A DNA stretch of 64,000 nucleotides from Anthopleura xanthogrammica (GCA_964019055.1 OZ025212.1:7273109-7337108); one strand, 5' to 3'. Counted from the first letter of the stretch, positions 51,240 through 64,000 are shown. Numbers and translations: made by a program. Notes: generated by a model not told the origin, from the sequence alone.

Positions 51240-54200
51240 ATGAAGTGGATCGTGCTTCTTGTGGTATTGTGTGCAAGAATATTACTTTGTGAAGGTATAG
51301 GTAAGTGGTTATTTCATTACTCAAAGATTGCCTCTTTCGGAGTAATTTATAACATTGCAAACGTGGCCGTCGGGATCCAAATCCAGTCTAACTAGAAGAA
51401 TTGCAAATTAAAATGTGTCTTCGTTTTGTCACCTAATGAGTTGATGAGCCGATGTTGCAAAGATGGGGTTTATTATCGCCGATATCGATGTTACCCAAGA
51501 AGAAACAAATGGCTAAATCGATCTCTATTGATATCATTTTTAACAATTATTAATGGACAATTTTTAACTATTATTAATTGTAAAGTTGGAAAGCTAAATA
51601 ACTCGAAAAGATGTAGTGTAGTTGACACCTAATGTCATTAGAAATTTTGACTTTATTTTATTTTGGCCCACAAATTGAGTCAACATGTTATAAATAGCCA
51701 AGCTGATATCCAGTGGTGTAGAACAACAAGATTGTGTTTGACCAATGTTGCATGAGTGACAGTAAGTGTTTTGACTGCGTTTGTTGAATAATTTTTTTTG
51801 AAATATTGATACGACTGTTGGTCGAATGAACAATTTTAAAACAAAATAAATATAAAAATATTTAACTTTGAAAGGATAACAAATGCACCTATTTCAAATA
51901 AGGTTGCCCGAGGAAAAGGCGATAGGCGATTGGTCATTCCAAAACTGAAATGAGCTGAAATGGGATTATGGGCATACAACAAAACACCAATAATCTTTAT
52001 AACGGTCTCGTCCTCTGCAAGCAATGAGACATTAAATTTAAAGATGATAATGCTTTTTTGATTCAAAAAACGAGCGTGAAAACATAAACTTGACTAGCTG
52101 CAGTCAATGTGGAGTATGCCGAATAATAAATGCATTGGAAACACGATCGAAATTGTAATATTTGTGTAGTTGCTGATAACTGGATAATGGCAACAATACC
52201 TGGGCTAAACCTCAGTGTAAGAACCCACGAATGACATCACAATAGCCAAAAACAAAGCTCGTATTGAAAATAGAACCAAGCATAACAATAGAATGGATAA
52301 TGCCCCCCCGGCCCCTCCCCCTGCTACGGCCCTGTTTTTTTACTTGCTCATTTCTTTACGGCTTCAAGAGCCGATCACAGATAAAATAGTATAAAGGCTG
52401 TTCTCACCAAACCCACATCGTGGATCGAGGTAGTTTTTTTAAAGCTAAAGGGGCTAAAGCTCTGAATTTTAAAATTCTGGAAACCGAATTCAGGTTTCAG
52501 CGCTTGATACGCGATCAACATATCACTACTGAAGAATGTTTTCATACTTTATATTATTTTGAGAACCCCGTAACCCAACAATTATTGGAAAGCGCTATTC
52601 CGCATTAGAAAATTCCTTCAAAAATCATTCACTTGATGTTTATCAAAATCACTACGCGTATCTTAACTATCATGATCTTCGGTACACTCGAGTACGGATC
52701 AGCAGGATTTGTAGTGGCTGTATGATGCCAAACATGCCTGAAATTTTAATACTAATCTCTTCTAAACTAAAGACTTTTCGGTAGCCAATGAATTTATACT
52801 ATGCTTTTGATATGGAAATAAAAAACTAGTCCGAGTATTTTAAACATTTATTTAAGGACGCTCAATGCTCTGTTTTCCAGATCGTTTCACACTTCATATT
52901 AACAAAACTTCAAACTTGAATATCTCTCGCTATAGTTGGCATAAAACGATCTGTCTTACACCAAATGAAAGACCTTTTGATAGTGAAAAAAAAAATTACT
53001 GAAGGACGCTCATTGTTTACAGTTTTAAAGTTTTCACACTTCGTATTAATAAAACTTCAAACTTGAGTATCTTTCGCTGTAGCTAAAGTAAAACCATCTG
53101 TCTTACACCAAATGAAAGAGCTTTTGATACTGAGCGAACAAAGATTTTTTTGTTTTTGATACGAAGAAAAGTAACTCAAAGTTTTGTAAAGATTTACTGA
53201 AGGACTCTGAGTGTTGTTTACGATGTACTAACATTTCACTCACTATCAAATAATTATTAGAATTATCAGTGTTTTTTGGTTTGTTTAAACTGAGTTTCTT
53301 GGTTACGAATAAACTAAACCGGCTTTTATTCGAGTATGATTTCACTTCAGATCAAAGAATCACTAAAATTCCTCGTTCTTGACTACAGCATGTTGACAGG
53401 GTTTTTTAAGAAGAGTTTGATTGATAGCCGCCAAAATGCGTTGCCATAGAATGACTCACAAACTCAGATTATGAATAAATAAAGTCATTGTGATCAACCA
53501 TGCATAGTAACTATGCCAAGAGCTATGATTTAAGCGTCCGTAAGTATATATATGTTGCCGAGAACAATAGAATTCTGCCCAATAGTGTCGACCACGAATC
53601 AGAATCTATATTTTTTCTTGTTGCTTATGTATATTTGAATAAAGTTATATTATTTGTTTGAAAACAGTGCAATGGCGACTTGTTGGAGGAAAGCTACCAA
53701 ACGAGGGAACTGTAGAGGCGTACTACAATGGAACATGGGGTACCATCTGTACGGAATACTGGGATATAAAAGATGCCAATGTTGCTTGTCGGTCGATGGG
53801 CTTCCCACCAGCAACATATATTTTTAAGAGGAGGTTCCTGTCTAACCTTGACAGTCAAATGTCGTGGTTGACACGATTACAGTGTAATGGAAATGAAAGT
53901 AGTCTGGCACAATGTCCACACGCAGGATGGGGCAACACGCAAAAGTATTGCAAAAGTTCATACTCCCAAGCAAGCGTCGTATGTGGAAATCCGCCAGGTA
54001 TAAAAAAAAAAAAAACTTAATAATTTGTTAATGTTTCTCGAATAATAGAGTCCAGTTCAAAATCAATGATCATATCAAAATTTCAGCTATCATCGCCACT
54101 CCTTTAAACTCAATCATCCAATTTTATTTTCAGTCAAAAAGTCTACGTATAGACTCGTGTTGCTCAAATCGTCGTCTCTCTGGTTGGAGCTTGACCCAGT

Positions 54201-57200
54201 CTCTCCCTAACCAAATTACACAGCTTTAAAAACATTCCGAAACAAATTATATTTGAACGACAGGGCTGAAAAACGTGTGCGCATGCGCCAAATTGTCTAT
54301 GAAAAACAAAAATGACTGCTTGAAAACTTCGCATGGAACACTAAAATTGGTCGAGGTTTTCAAGGTAAAGCATTTCAGTACAAAGATGAGAAAAGTTGTA
54401 CATACCGTAGAAAATGGCCTTAGGCATTGGTTAATTTGTAAATTAACATTATTATTTTGATTAAAAATGCAAATTTGTCTGAACTTTCAAGAAATTGGCT
54501 AAAAGTTTTAAGAGGCAGTCTCTGTAAAAGCGGTCCGATGCATTTGGGGTCAGGTAACAGATTTCCTTCAAACCTTGCCCACAAAACTCTCTTACCTCAA
54601 AAGTAATTGCAACGTGTTTGAATTTTGAAAATATTAAAAAATGAATTTTTTACGCGATTTTCTTTTTTTAGCCTAAAATCCCTCAATTTCGCATAAATTA
54701 ACGAGGAAAAATGGCCTATATTTGACGGCTTACTGCAGCAAAAAGAAAACATATTTTCGAAAACTTTTATTTTCTCTAAGTAAGATGGTTCTTTCATGAC
54801 AATTTGAAAGGATTTTGAAATCATTTGCTTTTTTAGAAAGAAAGATACGGAATTTTATGTGAAGGCTACTTTCAGCGTAGTTGACTGAGGCCAAACAGGA
54901 GGAATTTTCATCGGTCGATTTTTAAAAAGTCTGGCGTATTTGATGCAATCTACCGGTTTGAGTTAACTAAGCAAAGCCTAAAGAGCAAGGAAATATAAAA
55001 ATATCTTGCGGTTTTTATTTCTGTGCGACACAGCGAGCCAGGAATTTCAGTCGATTTTTGAGCATATCACGCGGATTGCGTGACGTAAGTGTAGTTGTTT
55101 TATTCACTCCCATAACGTACGTTGATAAGTATTTCTCAATTGTTTAGACTTTAGTATTTTTGATTAAATCAAAAGTAGTACAAATTTTGAATCTCTTGAC
55201 AATTTCTATTTTTCTAAGCTATCTTGTGTCATCAAGAGAAAATTATATATTTTCTCTTGGTGTCATCTATTTCTGCCACAGCTGTTTTGTCATTTATCTT
55301 GTAGGATCTTGGCCGGTTTGTATTTGTCAATTGTAGACTGTTGTTTTATCTATGGGGAACGCTTATTGCATATAGTGAGGACACTCGAACCGTGAACACT
55401 TTGAAGTTTTTTCATACTTTTTTCCTCATTTACCCCTTGTGTGAATCTTAAACAATAAGATTATTTGAGTTCAGTGCTTCATTTTCAGAAGGTTTGAAGC
55501 AGTAGAAAGTTCACAAAAGGAAAAAATATAAAAATAATAAGTGTTCATGGTTTGAGTGTCCTCACTGTAAGGAAAAATTAAGTCTTTACAACAAAACAGA
55601 AGTAGAGATTTTGATTTTCATGTAAAAAAAAAAAAAAAAAAAACACAGGAAGAATTATCACTGTACATAGTCAGCTAGTATCCATTTCTTTCAATGTCAG
55701 CACTGTTTCATGCGCTCTTGATGATGTTTGAAATAGAATTTGTTTTCGTCTTTCATTCGCTTTGAAAATGACTAATGACAACTGCAGCTTGACACCATTT
55801 CTGTAACTTTATCAACTAGAACACCTTTTGTGTCTCTACTCTTAAAAGGAATCTCGAAGTAGTTGCATACCTCTCTAAGCATCTTCACTGTGAAGGAAGT
55901 AAGCTTCTTGTCATCTGTCATCTTGCACAAGTCGAACACATCATACATTACAGGGTGGGCGATGTCAATATTAGCGAGTACAGCTTCGCTAGTTGCCCGC
56001 ATCTGCTCTTCATCTGCAAGTTGAGCATATTCCTCATCGCTGTCTTCGTCATCGTCTTGTTCGCCTCCAACGTCAAAATAATTTTCTTCGATATCTGGTA
56101 AATTCCCCTTCTTCACCTTCGCTGCAGTTCTTGAGAAAAATCCCTGTATCTGAGTTTTACTCAGCCATTCGGTTCTCTTAAACATTCGTTCACCCTCTGT
56201 AGTACATGCGGTTCTCATGTCTTTGGCAACTTGAGCAGGGTATTCTTTGCGCCCAGTCTTTTCTCCGATCAAGAATTTCTTCATTAGATAACTACGAACA
56301 ATAGGAGGGAAACGGGTTTTGCCTCTGTTCTTGTGTAGTGCCCATCCCATAGCTTTGGGGTACTTAGATTTAGACGGATTTTCTTCTCCTTTTTCGAATG
56401 AAAGTGGTTTAGGTTGTGACGTCAGAGACAATGTCTGAAAACGATATACCCAGTCTCGTCTAATGTTGTCATAAAGGCTTTCTTTGGCTTGATGTGCAGG
56501 TACACGATGTTCAATTAAGGCAAGATGAAGATCAAGGTCTCCTCGATTTTCAAATTCCTCTTTGCACTGCGGGTCGGGACATTCGTACTTCCCAACATCT
56601 TCTTCCTCATGATCAGCAGCTTTATTCCTCTGCTTTATCTCTCTTGGTTTCACTGGGAAGAAAGGTACGTCAACTTTCATGAGCGTAGCTCCTTGTGACA
56701 CACTTACTATGGTATTCCACTTAATAAGCTTGCCAGGGCCTACATTATAAGCTTTCCAAACACGTAAGCCAGTAGCAGTAAATTCAAAACTGTGATAAGA
56801 AGAATAGTTGGGAATCTTCCTGATTTGCAGCGATAGATTCTGTTCTTGAATGGCACAGACAGCTGTAGTCGTACCTCCCACTGGTCTTTCCTTTAACGCA
56901 CCATACATGTCCTCGGCACTGGTGATGTCATGGCCTTCGTTGCAAAATCGTCTGATTGCAGCTTTCATTGGGCACAGAATCCTGTCACAAATGTCCTTTC
57001 CAAATTGCGGCTCTGAGTGGTCGTACCTGACGATCTTAATGCTATGTCGCTCTCCTAGTTGTTGAAGAGATGCAATCAGCTGACTGTTATGATAGCATCC
57101 TGCCTCATCTGATCGGATATAGGCTTTGGTAATACCTGCGTTGTTGCCCTTTATTATTGATAGCAGGTCTTCTAAGACGGATAGCACAGCATACCAGTCC

Positions 57201-60200
57201 TGTCTACAGTTGTTGAATAAATGGGCATATGATGTTACCTTTAGGATCTGGCCGTCTTTGAATATTACGCTGCTAATATGCCAACTCATCCCCCTTTTAG
57301 CATACCACTCTGACTGCTTCTCTCTGAACTTTATCGCAGTAAATTTCATCGCCCAATCAACGACTATTAGAATTTCCTCCTCTTCAAGAGACTCTAAGAC
57401 GGTGTGCTTGCTTCTTTCCTGATTTTGAGCACGGATGATATGCGCTTTCCAGTCGAAAATCTTCTTAGAGGCTGCGTTTGCATCGTACTCCAAGTCTTCT
57501 TTTTTTTCTTTGCCGAGTCTTGACAAATGGTTTGGAATTTCCGACTTAACTGCTTGAAGGGTATCAGCTAGTGAGTGGCAGTCAGTGCACACGAGGTTGT
57601 GCTCGTGACAACAGTCAACTCTCAGATTCTTGTCATCAGGGTCACTTAAAGCGAACGGTATGCAATGATCTGGGCACTGAGAGTTGTCTTATTGGCAGTG
57701 GTTACGATACGTTGTCTTCAGGTATAATTTTCCTGCACAGAGCTTCTTTCTGGTTTGTAAACACCAAGCAACACTTGCACCCGCCTCTTCCAAGTCATCT
57801 ATTATCTTCATTAGCTCTTCAAATCCATCTGCGCCATCTGCTGCTGTATTGTCCAGGCCTTGAAGGGATTTCCTCTGTGTAGCTTCCTGAACTTCCACTA
57901 CCCTCCACATGGTCGACTGACTCATGGGTTCAAACTCTGTTTCCTTACAGAAGTCCAAATATTGATGGATGATAGTGCTTCGAGCTACAGTACGGACGAT
58001 GTTTGGCATGGACAACTCTTCTCCGTTGTCAAGCTTGATGGTGCGGTTGCCATATGCAACATCTTGATAAAAATAAGGCCGAAACGTGAATTCCAGAAAA
58101 TGATCTAGCTTCGCTTTATCTATTCGTACTCTGTGCTGCACTTTTTTAATCGCTGGGGTTCCATGTCCTTGAGCTGTGGAATGCTGTCTAGCCTTCTTAA
58201 TCTGTCTGTCACTCAGCCGTTCAAAAGGCTCGTGAATAGCCTTCAGTTCCTTTGCAGAATATTTGCTGGCGTAAATGCTGAGTATTTGTGTCTTCAGTGG
58301 TTTAGATGGTGCGCTCTTATAAGCTGCTACAAGAGCCTGCAAGCCAACATTGTTATCGTAGCTACTATAACGCTTTTGCTGAAAAGTTTCAAAAATGTGA
58401 TCACTATCGTTTGGCGCTATAGCACTGCATATTAGTCTACAGGCCTCTTCAGTTGTTCGTAGATATATTTCTTGTTCTGAATTGGTACATCTATTCCAGC
58501 AGCCAACTTGGGAGTTCAAGAGCTGTATTCTTGGTTTATTGATTGCATCGGCAAGCTGTGCCATAGAGCTGTTGAATACCTCAACTTTTTTTCTACTTGA
58601 ATTTTCACAGAAAGGTTGTGATTGCACCCCGGGTGTCCATGGTTCATCTATACAGCTGAGCGTTCTCTTACCATGTGGCGTAGGAACTGGAGAGTCAACA
58701 TGAAATGCCTCCAGGGAAGCTACAGCCTTTTCTTTGGACAACCTTTTTAAAAAGATTAACAATAAAAATAAAATGAATAAGATGCAAAGAAACCAACAAT
58801 TTTTTTATAAATAAATTATAAAATGTTTATACTATATTAAATTTTCAAATTAGTTGTAAAATAACAGGTACAAATATCGCGTTCTTATTGGCTGGAAGCG
58901 CGTGCATTATGAGAGCACATTGCACGTACGTATAGCTCTTGCGTGCGCATTTTCTTTTTCTTGTTTTTTTTTTCTTATATTACGTACTTGCTCTGCTGTG
59001 AACAGTCATAAATCGTGAGGCTTGGCAGAACAATCGACTGTTGAGAAGCACTTCACTGTGCGTCATGCTTGCGCGTCGTGCTTTTCTCGTGTTCTACTGA
59101 TCTTTGCGCTTTAAAACTACATGCATAGTACACGCGCGTGCTTTCTATTTCTGTTATCAAAAAAAATGTATTAGTTTTTGTTAACTTGTAGTGGGAATAA
59201 CATATTCTAAGAATAACTGTGTCGGCCACACCCTCCTAAAAATTTGCTTCCCAATAGCAAGTGTTGACGGAATCTTTATCGCCCCGAAATAGGTTCTAAT
59301 GAATACAGTCTGTAGACTTTGTATTTTACGTTTATTTCTTGAAAACTCGTGAAAACGACTCGTTTACAATAACTAAAGGACGAGGTAGACCCAAATCCTC
59401 CGAGAAAAAAACCCTCACTCTTACTAATCCCAACCATCACGTGCTTGTTATAGATATAAAATGATATTTGGTTGTTACAAAACACAACACACCTTATCTG
59501 CTCTGGAGATTTATAAACTTCAGTCAGTGAATCAGCTTCAGCAGTCCAAGTTAACTGGTCAAATGCTGTCTTGTGGTACTTGCGACAAGTACTGCAAATA
59601 ACTATTGATAGCAATAGATCACTGGTGTTATTATTCTTCATTGTTAGTATATATTAGTTAGTATTTATATCTAGTATTTAAAAGATATGTTGTATCATAC
59701 CTGAGCCAATAGGAACAATCGCACCATAGGTTTGGTGTATAACTTTAGACATTACCAAATTGCACACATCTCTGCCTTTTACTGCGGCTTTCCTTCCTTT
59801 GTGTTTTGGATATTGACAAGTCTTTCTCGCTTGCCAATATCTTCCAAGACTATGCCGGTGTTTTGGGCAAATCAAAAACTCCTGAAATTTTGATGCCTCT
59901 GGCTTAAAAATTCCTACTCGAGCAAGGATAAGTTCGTATTCTGTTAGCTTCTCGTGTGACAAGTGAACAGAGACCAAATGATTTTCAATAGAATCCATGC
60001 ACTCAACAAGTCTAACAAGCTTTGTCAAACCCCGTGAATCTCCACAGTTTTCTAAATAAAATATAAAACACGACATATTCCTTCAACAACTGACAAAAAA
60101 TAATATTTACAGCTGCCGTTTTTTCTAGTTTCTTGGGGTTTGATCGCCGACAGAGAGAGTTTACATTTGTGTATGTCGCCACAAATTGTACCAAGTTTAC

Positions 60201-63200
60201 AACAATTGATTGACAGGTCTTGGCGGCAAAAGTATGGTCCATAACAAAGCCATTTCAGTGTACGGGAACTTTTAGAAAACATAGAAAACAATTTATCATT
60301 TAAACTATCTCCTAGTTTATCATTTCAGTCATTATCTTTTTAGTCAGTTATAAGTATCTAGATTTTGGAGAATTTATTAAATGCCTTTTCGTATTGTTCA
60401 ACTTTTTTTGCGACATCCTCCCTAATGAGCAGACAGATAAGATCTAAGTCCCAAATCTAAACTAGTAGCTTTACAATGTAGACTACATCATAATTTGTAA
60501 TGTATGCCGGAGTCGATTCACTTTTCTAATTCTTGAGTAGTTTCTCCGGCAATGATGCCTTGGCCCTTTTACTGTATTTTAATTCATATTTAAAAATATT
60601 AAAAAATATGAATACGTCGAATACGTGCCAGATCGATGGACGAGCTATCCATACAATAAGCTTCATCCATGAATATAGTATCGGAACTCTATATCCTTGG
60701 AAGAATGTCTCTTTTTTTTTTTATCAAAATACTAAAGAAAAAGCATTTTCAATTAAAATTATCCAGCCTCCCTTGTTTTGAACTACGCGTGACATGCTCA
60801 AAAATCGACTGAAATTCCTGGCTCGCTGTGTCGCACAGAAATAAAAACCGCAAGATATTTTTATATTTCCTTGCTCTTTAGGCTTTGCTTAGTTAACTCC
60901 AACCGATAGATTGCATCAAATACGCCAGACTTTTTAAAAATCGACCGATGAAAATTCCTCCTGTTTGGCCTCAGTCAACTACGCTGAAAGTAGCCTTCAC
61001 ATAAAATTCCGTATCTTTCTTTCTAAAAAAGCAAATGATTTCAAAATACTTTCAAATTGTCATGAAGGAACCATCTTACTTAGAGAAAATAAAAGTGTTC
61101 GAAAATTTAAGCCGTCAAATATAGGCCATTTTTCCTAGTTAATTTATGCGAAAGTGAGGGATTTTAGGCTAAAAAAAGAAAATCGCGTAAAAAATTCATT
61201 TTTTAATATTTTCAAAATTCAAACACGTTGCAATTACTTTTGAGGTAAGAGAGTTTTGTGGGCAAGGTTTGAAGGAAATCTGTTTCCTGACCCGAAATGC
61301 ATCGGACCGCTTTTACAGAGACTGCCTCTTAAATTGTTGAATTTTTGACTTTTTCGAAACCTTAGGCATTTTTTATAAGAATCAGGTGAGCCTTTTTACC
61401 TAAAACCACTGGCTCGTTTTTCAGCCCTCCTTACTTGAACAACGTTACTTGGTAAGGAGAATATATATCATATATAATCGCAAAATCGCCGGTTAAAATG
61501 CCTTTTTAATTTTTGACATTTTCAGTGGTAAAGCTTAATGTCACAAACCTGTATAGAGTGATCACAAGTCCTGGATACCCGCAATACATGGAGCAGGCTC
61601 ACTATGAATGGACATTAAGGCCTTCTAATCGTCAAGCTCGACTTGTCATGTTCTTTCAACACATCCAATTAAATCGCAATCACAATGAAGGGTAACTTAT
61701 ACGATCCTTTTTAGCATTTCTCTTAAAGATTCAAAGAACTGCCTCAAAAAGAGGCAAAAAAGTTACGAATTTCAAACTTGAAATAAAATAAGATTCCGTT
61801 GAATTATAAATACTATTCAGATGAATACAGATTTTCATTTGTTTCAACTTATGATGTATAGTGTGTTTTCCATAGAATTCAGAATATTAGAATCATATTT
61901 TTATATTTTGGTAATTTCATTTAACAGGCTTAGTAATCTCACAGTAAAGGATGCAGATGGACAGAGGCTCTTGTTCGTTCAAAATGAATGGCACAAAGCG
62001 TTCACTTTGGTCTCCAAGAGAATCCCGTTAAAAGTTTCCTATTCCTGTCCGTATACAATTAAAAGACAAGTAGGATTTCGTATGCTTTACCTAGTTCTTA
62101 ACAAGAATATAACAAACAGTAAGAACTTTTTCGAATTATCATCGTATCAATGTTGCAAAAAAGCTGCAGGTTTACAGTGATGTGACGTTTTTGCTGCTTT
62201 TTTATTGGCCCAAAGGTTGGATTTGGCAAACGTTCTTGAGTGCTCATATTGCTATATGCACTTTCAGAAGGAAGAAAATTTGGAGTTTTTTGTTACTCTG
62301 AGTCGTTTTTATCAAAGCAAGAGCCTGAATTTTAGGCTCAGAAACAGCCAGCTTTCTCACCGTCGACCCTCGCTTCCCTATCCCTATATTAATATTATTG
62401 TTTTCTGTTTTCTATTTTCAGTTGCCAGTAATTGGACCATCAAAGCAAATAGCAAGAGTCCCTATTCCATTACAGCTTCTTGGTCACCATTCACAGCTCA
62501 GGGATACTTTGTTATTAGGTATTTAATATCGTGTAATACGTCAGAACATCAGGATATCAAGTTGAATACCTCTTATACTGTTGTCAGTAACACTTCAACT
62601 TCTGCATCATGCAATCAGCTCGTAGGATACACGTATTACCAAGTGCAGGTGCTTGTATTTCTTGGTAAAGTGAATGATAGAAATCAGATTATGGTTTACA
62701 GAAGTGAAACAGTGAATGTGAAAACCATTGAAGGAGGTAGGTGCTACACAATCAAATCTACGCGAATAATTGTATTGTATGTGACGCTTTGAAGGCCGCC
62801 CCCTTCTGCCCCACTGACTAGGCAGCAAAAAATGTGAGTTTCCTTCAACCTTATGCCGCATATTTCCATAGTGGTATCTTTTAAGCGCGACCCGATCTTG
62901 TTGCTGCAAACAGTCACTCAGTTCGACTGTTCTCCTATGCAGACACAATGCATGATCTCTGCTTACCAGAAGAACAATTATCTGAAATGCATAATGTTCC
63001 CACACTAGTCGCTCCGGCGCCTTGCGTGTGTAGATGGACTTTTGAACGGATATTTCATTCCCCATCGAACGTTAATCGAAATTATGCTTGTTTTAGTTCC
63101 GGATCGATCTCCTGCGAACCTAAAAGTTACAGTTGTTGGTCTACGTGCTCTTGTCCAATGGGATCCCATTACATTACCATCACATGTACATGGTGTTCTT

Positions 63201-63375
63201 CTTGGATACAAAGTGCGTTACCGGGAGGCTAATCGTAATATGCACAACACCATTTACACTAAAGAAACCAGAGTAACAATAAACGATCTCCTACCTGCCA
63301 TGAGATATCATATTTATGTTTCTGGGTTCACTGCCAAGGGATCAGGAATAGAATCAGATGTAAAATTGGTTACAA
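51240..63375 (+). CDS. Gene C: start of a third SRCR/CUB/FN3 receptor (partial, runs off the window)
   Basis: Exons: leader 51240-51294 (or to 51300, where ggtaagt is the stronger donor; both are phase 1), SRCR 53668-53997, CUB 61526-61691 and 61928-62118, FN3 62422-62736 and 63097-63375. The leader MKWIVLLVVLCARILLCEG matches gene B in length and pattern. The SRCR is nearly identical to SRCR10 of gene B. The CUB has TSPGYP and no cysteine. The two FN3 domains match FN3-12 ([15 protein letters not shown]) and FN3-13 ([12 protein letters not shown]). The order equals the start of unit 10, so a four-cysteine CUB should follow beyond 64000. A 7.2-kb transposon fills most of the intron 53998-61525. 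Confidence 0.8.
52855..53235. repeat. Tandem duplication of about 150 bp in a gene C intron
   Basis: Two copies (about 52855-53003 and 53004-53150) share ggacgctca, cacttc(a/g)tattaa, aacttcaaacttga and the phrase ctgtcttacaccaaatgaaa. A third partial copy starts near 53197 (gaaggactctgagtgttg). No coding sense is seen. The rest of the intron 51301-53667 shows nothing else recognisable. Confidence 0.7.
54508..55072. repeat. Left terminal inverted repeat (high-identity part)
   Basis: It is the reverse complement of 60787-61335 with scattered differences, for example ggcctatatttgacggctta here against taagccgtcaaatataggcc there. A short insertion of about 20 bases (tgcagcaaaaagaaaacata) is present only in this arm. 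Confidence 0.85.
55374..55566. mobile_element. MITE nested in the 7.2-kb transposon
   Basis: The ends agtgaggacactcgaaccgt and the inverse of acggtttgagtgtcctcact-like bases form arms of about 27 or more. It sits between the left arm and the transposase 3' end. Confidence 0.7.
55772..60051 (-). pseudogene. DDE-like transposase gene, interrupted by one in-frame stop
   Basis: Minus-strand exons 60051-59701, 59601-59493 and 58742-55772 join in frame (about 1,143 codons, N-terminus not found). The only break is a TAA at 57691-57689: the frame before it (ending YRNHCQ) continues unbroken after it (DNSQCPDHCIPFALSD). Features in order: FLICPKHRHSLGRYW and GSVICSTCRKYHK, cysteine/histidine pairs around 57600 (CCHEHNLVCTDCH), a likely catalytic core (VVDWAMKF, RSDEAGCYH, FGKDICDR), a C2H2 zinc finger (CPDPQC ... 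HLALIEH), an acidic stretch, and a C-terminal SAP-like segment (MLREVCNYFEIPF). I recognise this as a repeated cnidarian transposase type but cannot name its superfamily. One stop suggests recent inactivation. Confidence 0.75.
60787..61335. repeat. Right terminal inverted repeat (high-identity part)
   Basis: It pairs with the left arm. The outermost 90 bases (to 61428) match more weakly, sharing ccttaggcat and the end cagccct. Confidence 0.85.
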
Positions 63376-63459
63376 GTAAGTGACAAATTCAATTCTTGCT
63401 AGCGTCATACCAAACTGAAAATGCTGACTTAATTTTGTTCTTTTTATTTGAATAGCAAG

Positions 63460-63860
63460 GCTGAAGGAAGCCTTGAAAAACTGGGGCACAAAGCAACACG
63501 TTTACTTTTCTGGGGAAAACTGGGTGGCTCAAGTCCCCCAGCCCCTTCGCTTGCTACGGCCCTAGCTGGCACTGCATGAGAAATCTATGGTTCGCTATCT
63601 TTGATATTTTTGTCAAAGTCTTCATTTGAGCCTATTTCAGTTTTCCGGTTTTTACGAAGAGGTTGATATCTAAAAGTTTCTTTATAAAATTACACAATTT
63701 AGTCGGGTTACTAGAATTACAAATATTAACTTTCAACTAGGGCATTCAAGATCGAATTAGAATTTTGAAGTTAACTTTTACGGAGGGAGGAAAACCGGAG
63801 AACCCGAGAACGATCGGGGCAACATTAATCCAACTAATTAAAAGCACCTTTCTTTAAGTC
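63460..63860. mobile_element. SINE-like body fragment
   Basis: The phrase cggagggaggaaaaccggag (about 63781) matches the body of the SINE at 14883-15085. The phrase cgcttgctacggccct resembles ccctgctacggccct at 52318. No tRNA head is visible here. The rest of 63376-64000 shows no further exon. Confidence 0.45.
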
Positions 63861-64000
63861 CATATTCCGGAGTTTTTCTTTGCGTTCCCATCCACTGTTT
63901 GAACTAAATTTTTGCGTTGGTGAATTTCAAGGTCTTTGGCAAAAGCGTTTTGTTACTGATTTTATTCTTGTTGCTGAAAACTGAAACAATCTCATACTTT

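Larger units (their letters stand above)
54262..61428 (-). mobile_element. DNA transposon of about 7.2 kb with long terminal inverted repeats
   Basis: Arms of about 570-810 bases face each other: 54262-55072 and 60787-61428. The best match is 54508-55072 with 60787-61335, from aagaggcagtctctgtaaaa to the tgagcat word near 55063. Outer ends read agggctgaaaaacg and cgtttttcagccct. Between the arms lies a minus-strand transposase gene with introns. The whole element is inside the gene C intron between the SRCR and CUB exons. No clean target duplication was found, although ttgaac occurs a few bases outside both ends. Confidence 0.85.

Noticed and set aside
59678..60291. Extra 5' exon of the transposase among the overlapping frames at 60012-60291
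   Set aside because: I could not find a donor whose phase joins the acceptor at 60052, so the N-terminus is left open.
62607..63065. Minus-strand open frame of 152 codons
   Set aside because: It is antisense to the FN3 exon of gene C and its intron, with no independent support.

Overview
The window is animal nuclear DNA: AT-rich, with short phase-matched exons, GT-AG introns, tRNA-derived SINEs, a LINE 3' end, fold-back MITEs, a Crypton-type recombinase and a long-TIR DNA transposon. Domain content (SRCR, CUB and FN3 modules in many small exons) and the style of the repeats suggest an anthozoan cnidarian, possibly a stony coral. The species cannot be fixed from the sequence.

Three related genes lie head to tail on the + strand. 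Gene A (11-1538) is only the 3' end of a membrane receptor: a membrane-proximal domain, a transmembrane helix and a cytoplasmic tail, followed directly by a 12-bp minisatellite. Gene B (4819-49695) is complete in my model: 53 exons, 12,843 coding bases, 4,280 residues. It encodes a signal peptide, then eight SRCR-CUB-FN3 units of four exons each, two longer SRCR-CUB-FN3-FN3-CUB-FN3 units, a membrane-proximal domain with a furin-like site, one transmembrane helix and a tail with two NPVY motifs. All exon phases agree across the whole model. Gene C (51240 to beyond the window) starts a third paralogue whose first unit closely resembles the last unit of gene B.

Introns carry most of the other content. 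The first large intron of gene B holds an apparently intact two-exon Crypton/DUF3504-type tyrosine recombinase gene (7390-8905), a LINE 3' fragment and a long palindrome. The second intron of gene C holds a 7.2-kb DNA transposon (54262-61428) with long terminal inverted repeats and a minus-strand transposase gene broken by one in-frame stop. At least ten fold-back or MITE-like elements, several satellite arrays and a decayed partial copy of an FN3 exon are also present.

Reading of the whole: a tandem cluster of very large modular cell-surface receptors, probably scavenger or recognition receptors, built by repeated duplication of a four-exon cassette. Symmetric exon phases would let whole domains or units be skipped without a frameshift. 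The furin-like site near the membrane suggests the ectodomain is cut from the membrane stub. Ligand and biological role are not shown by the sequence.
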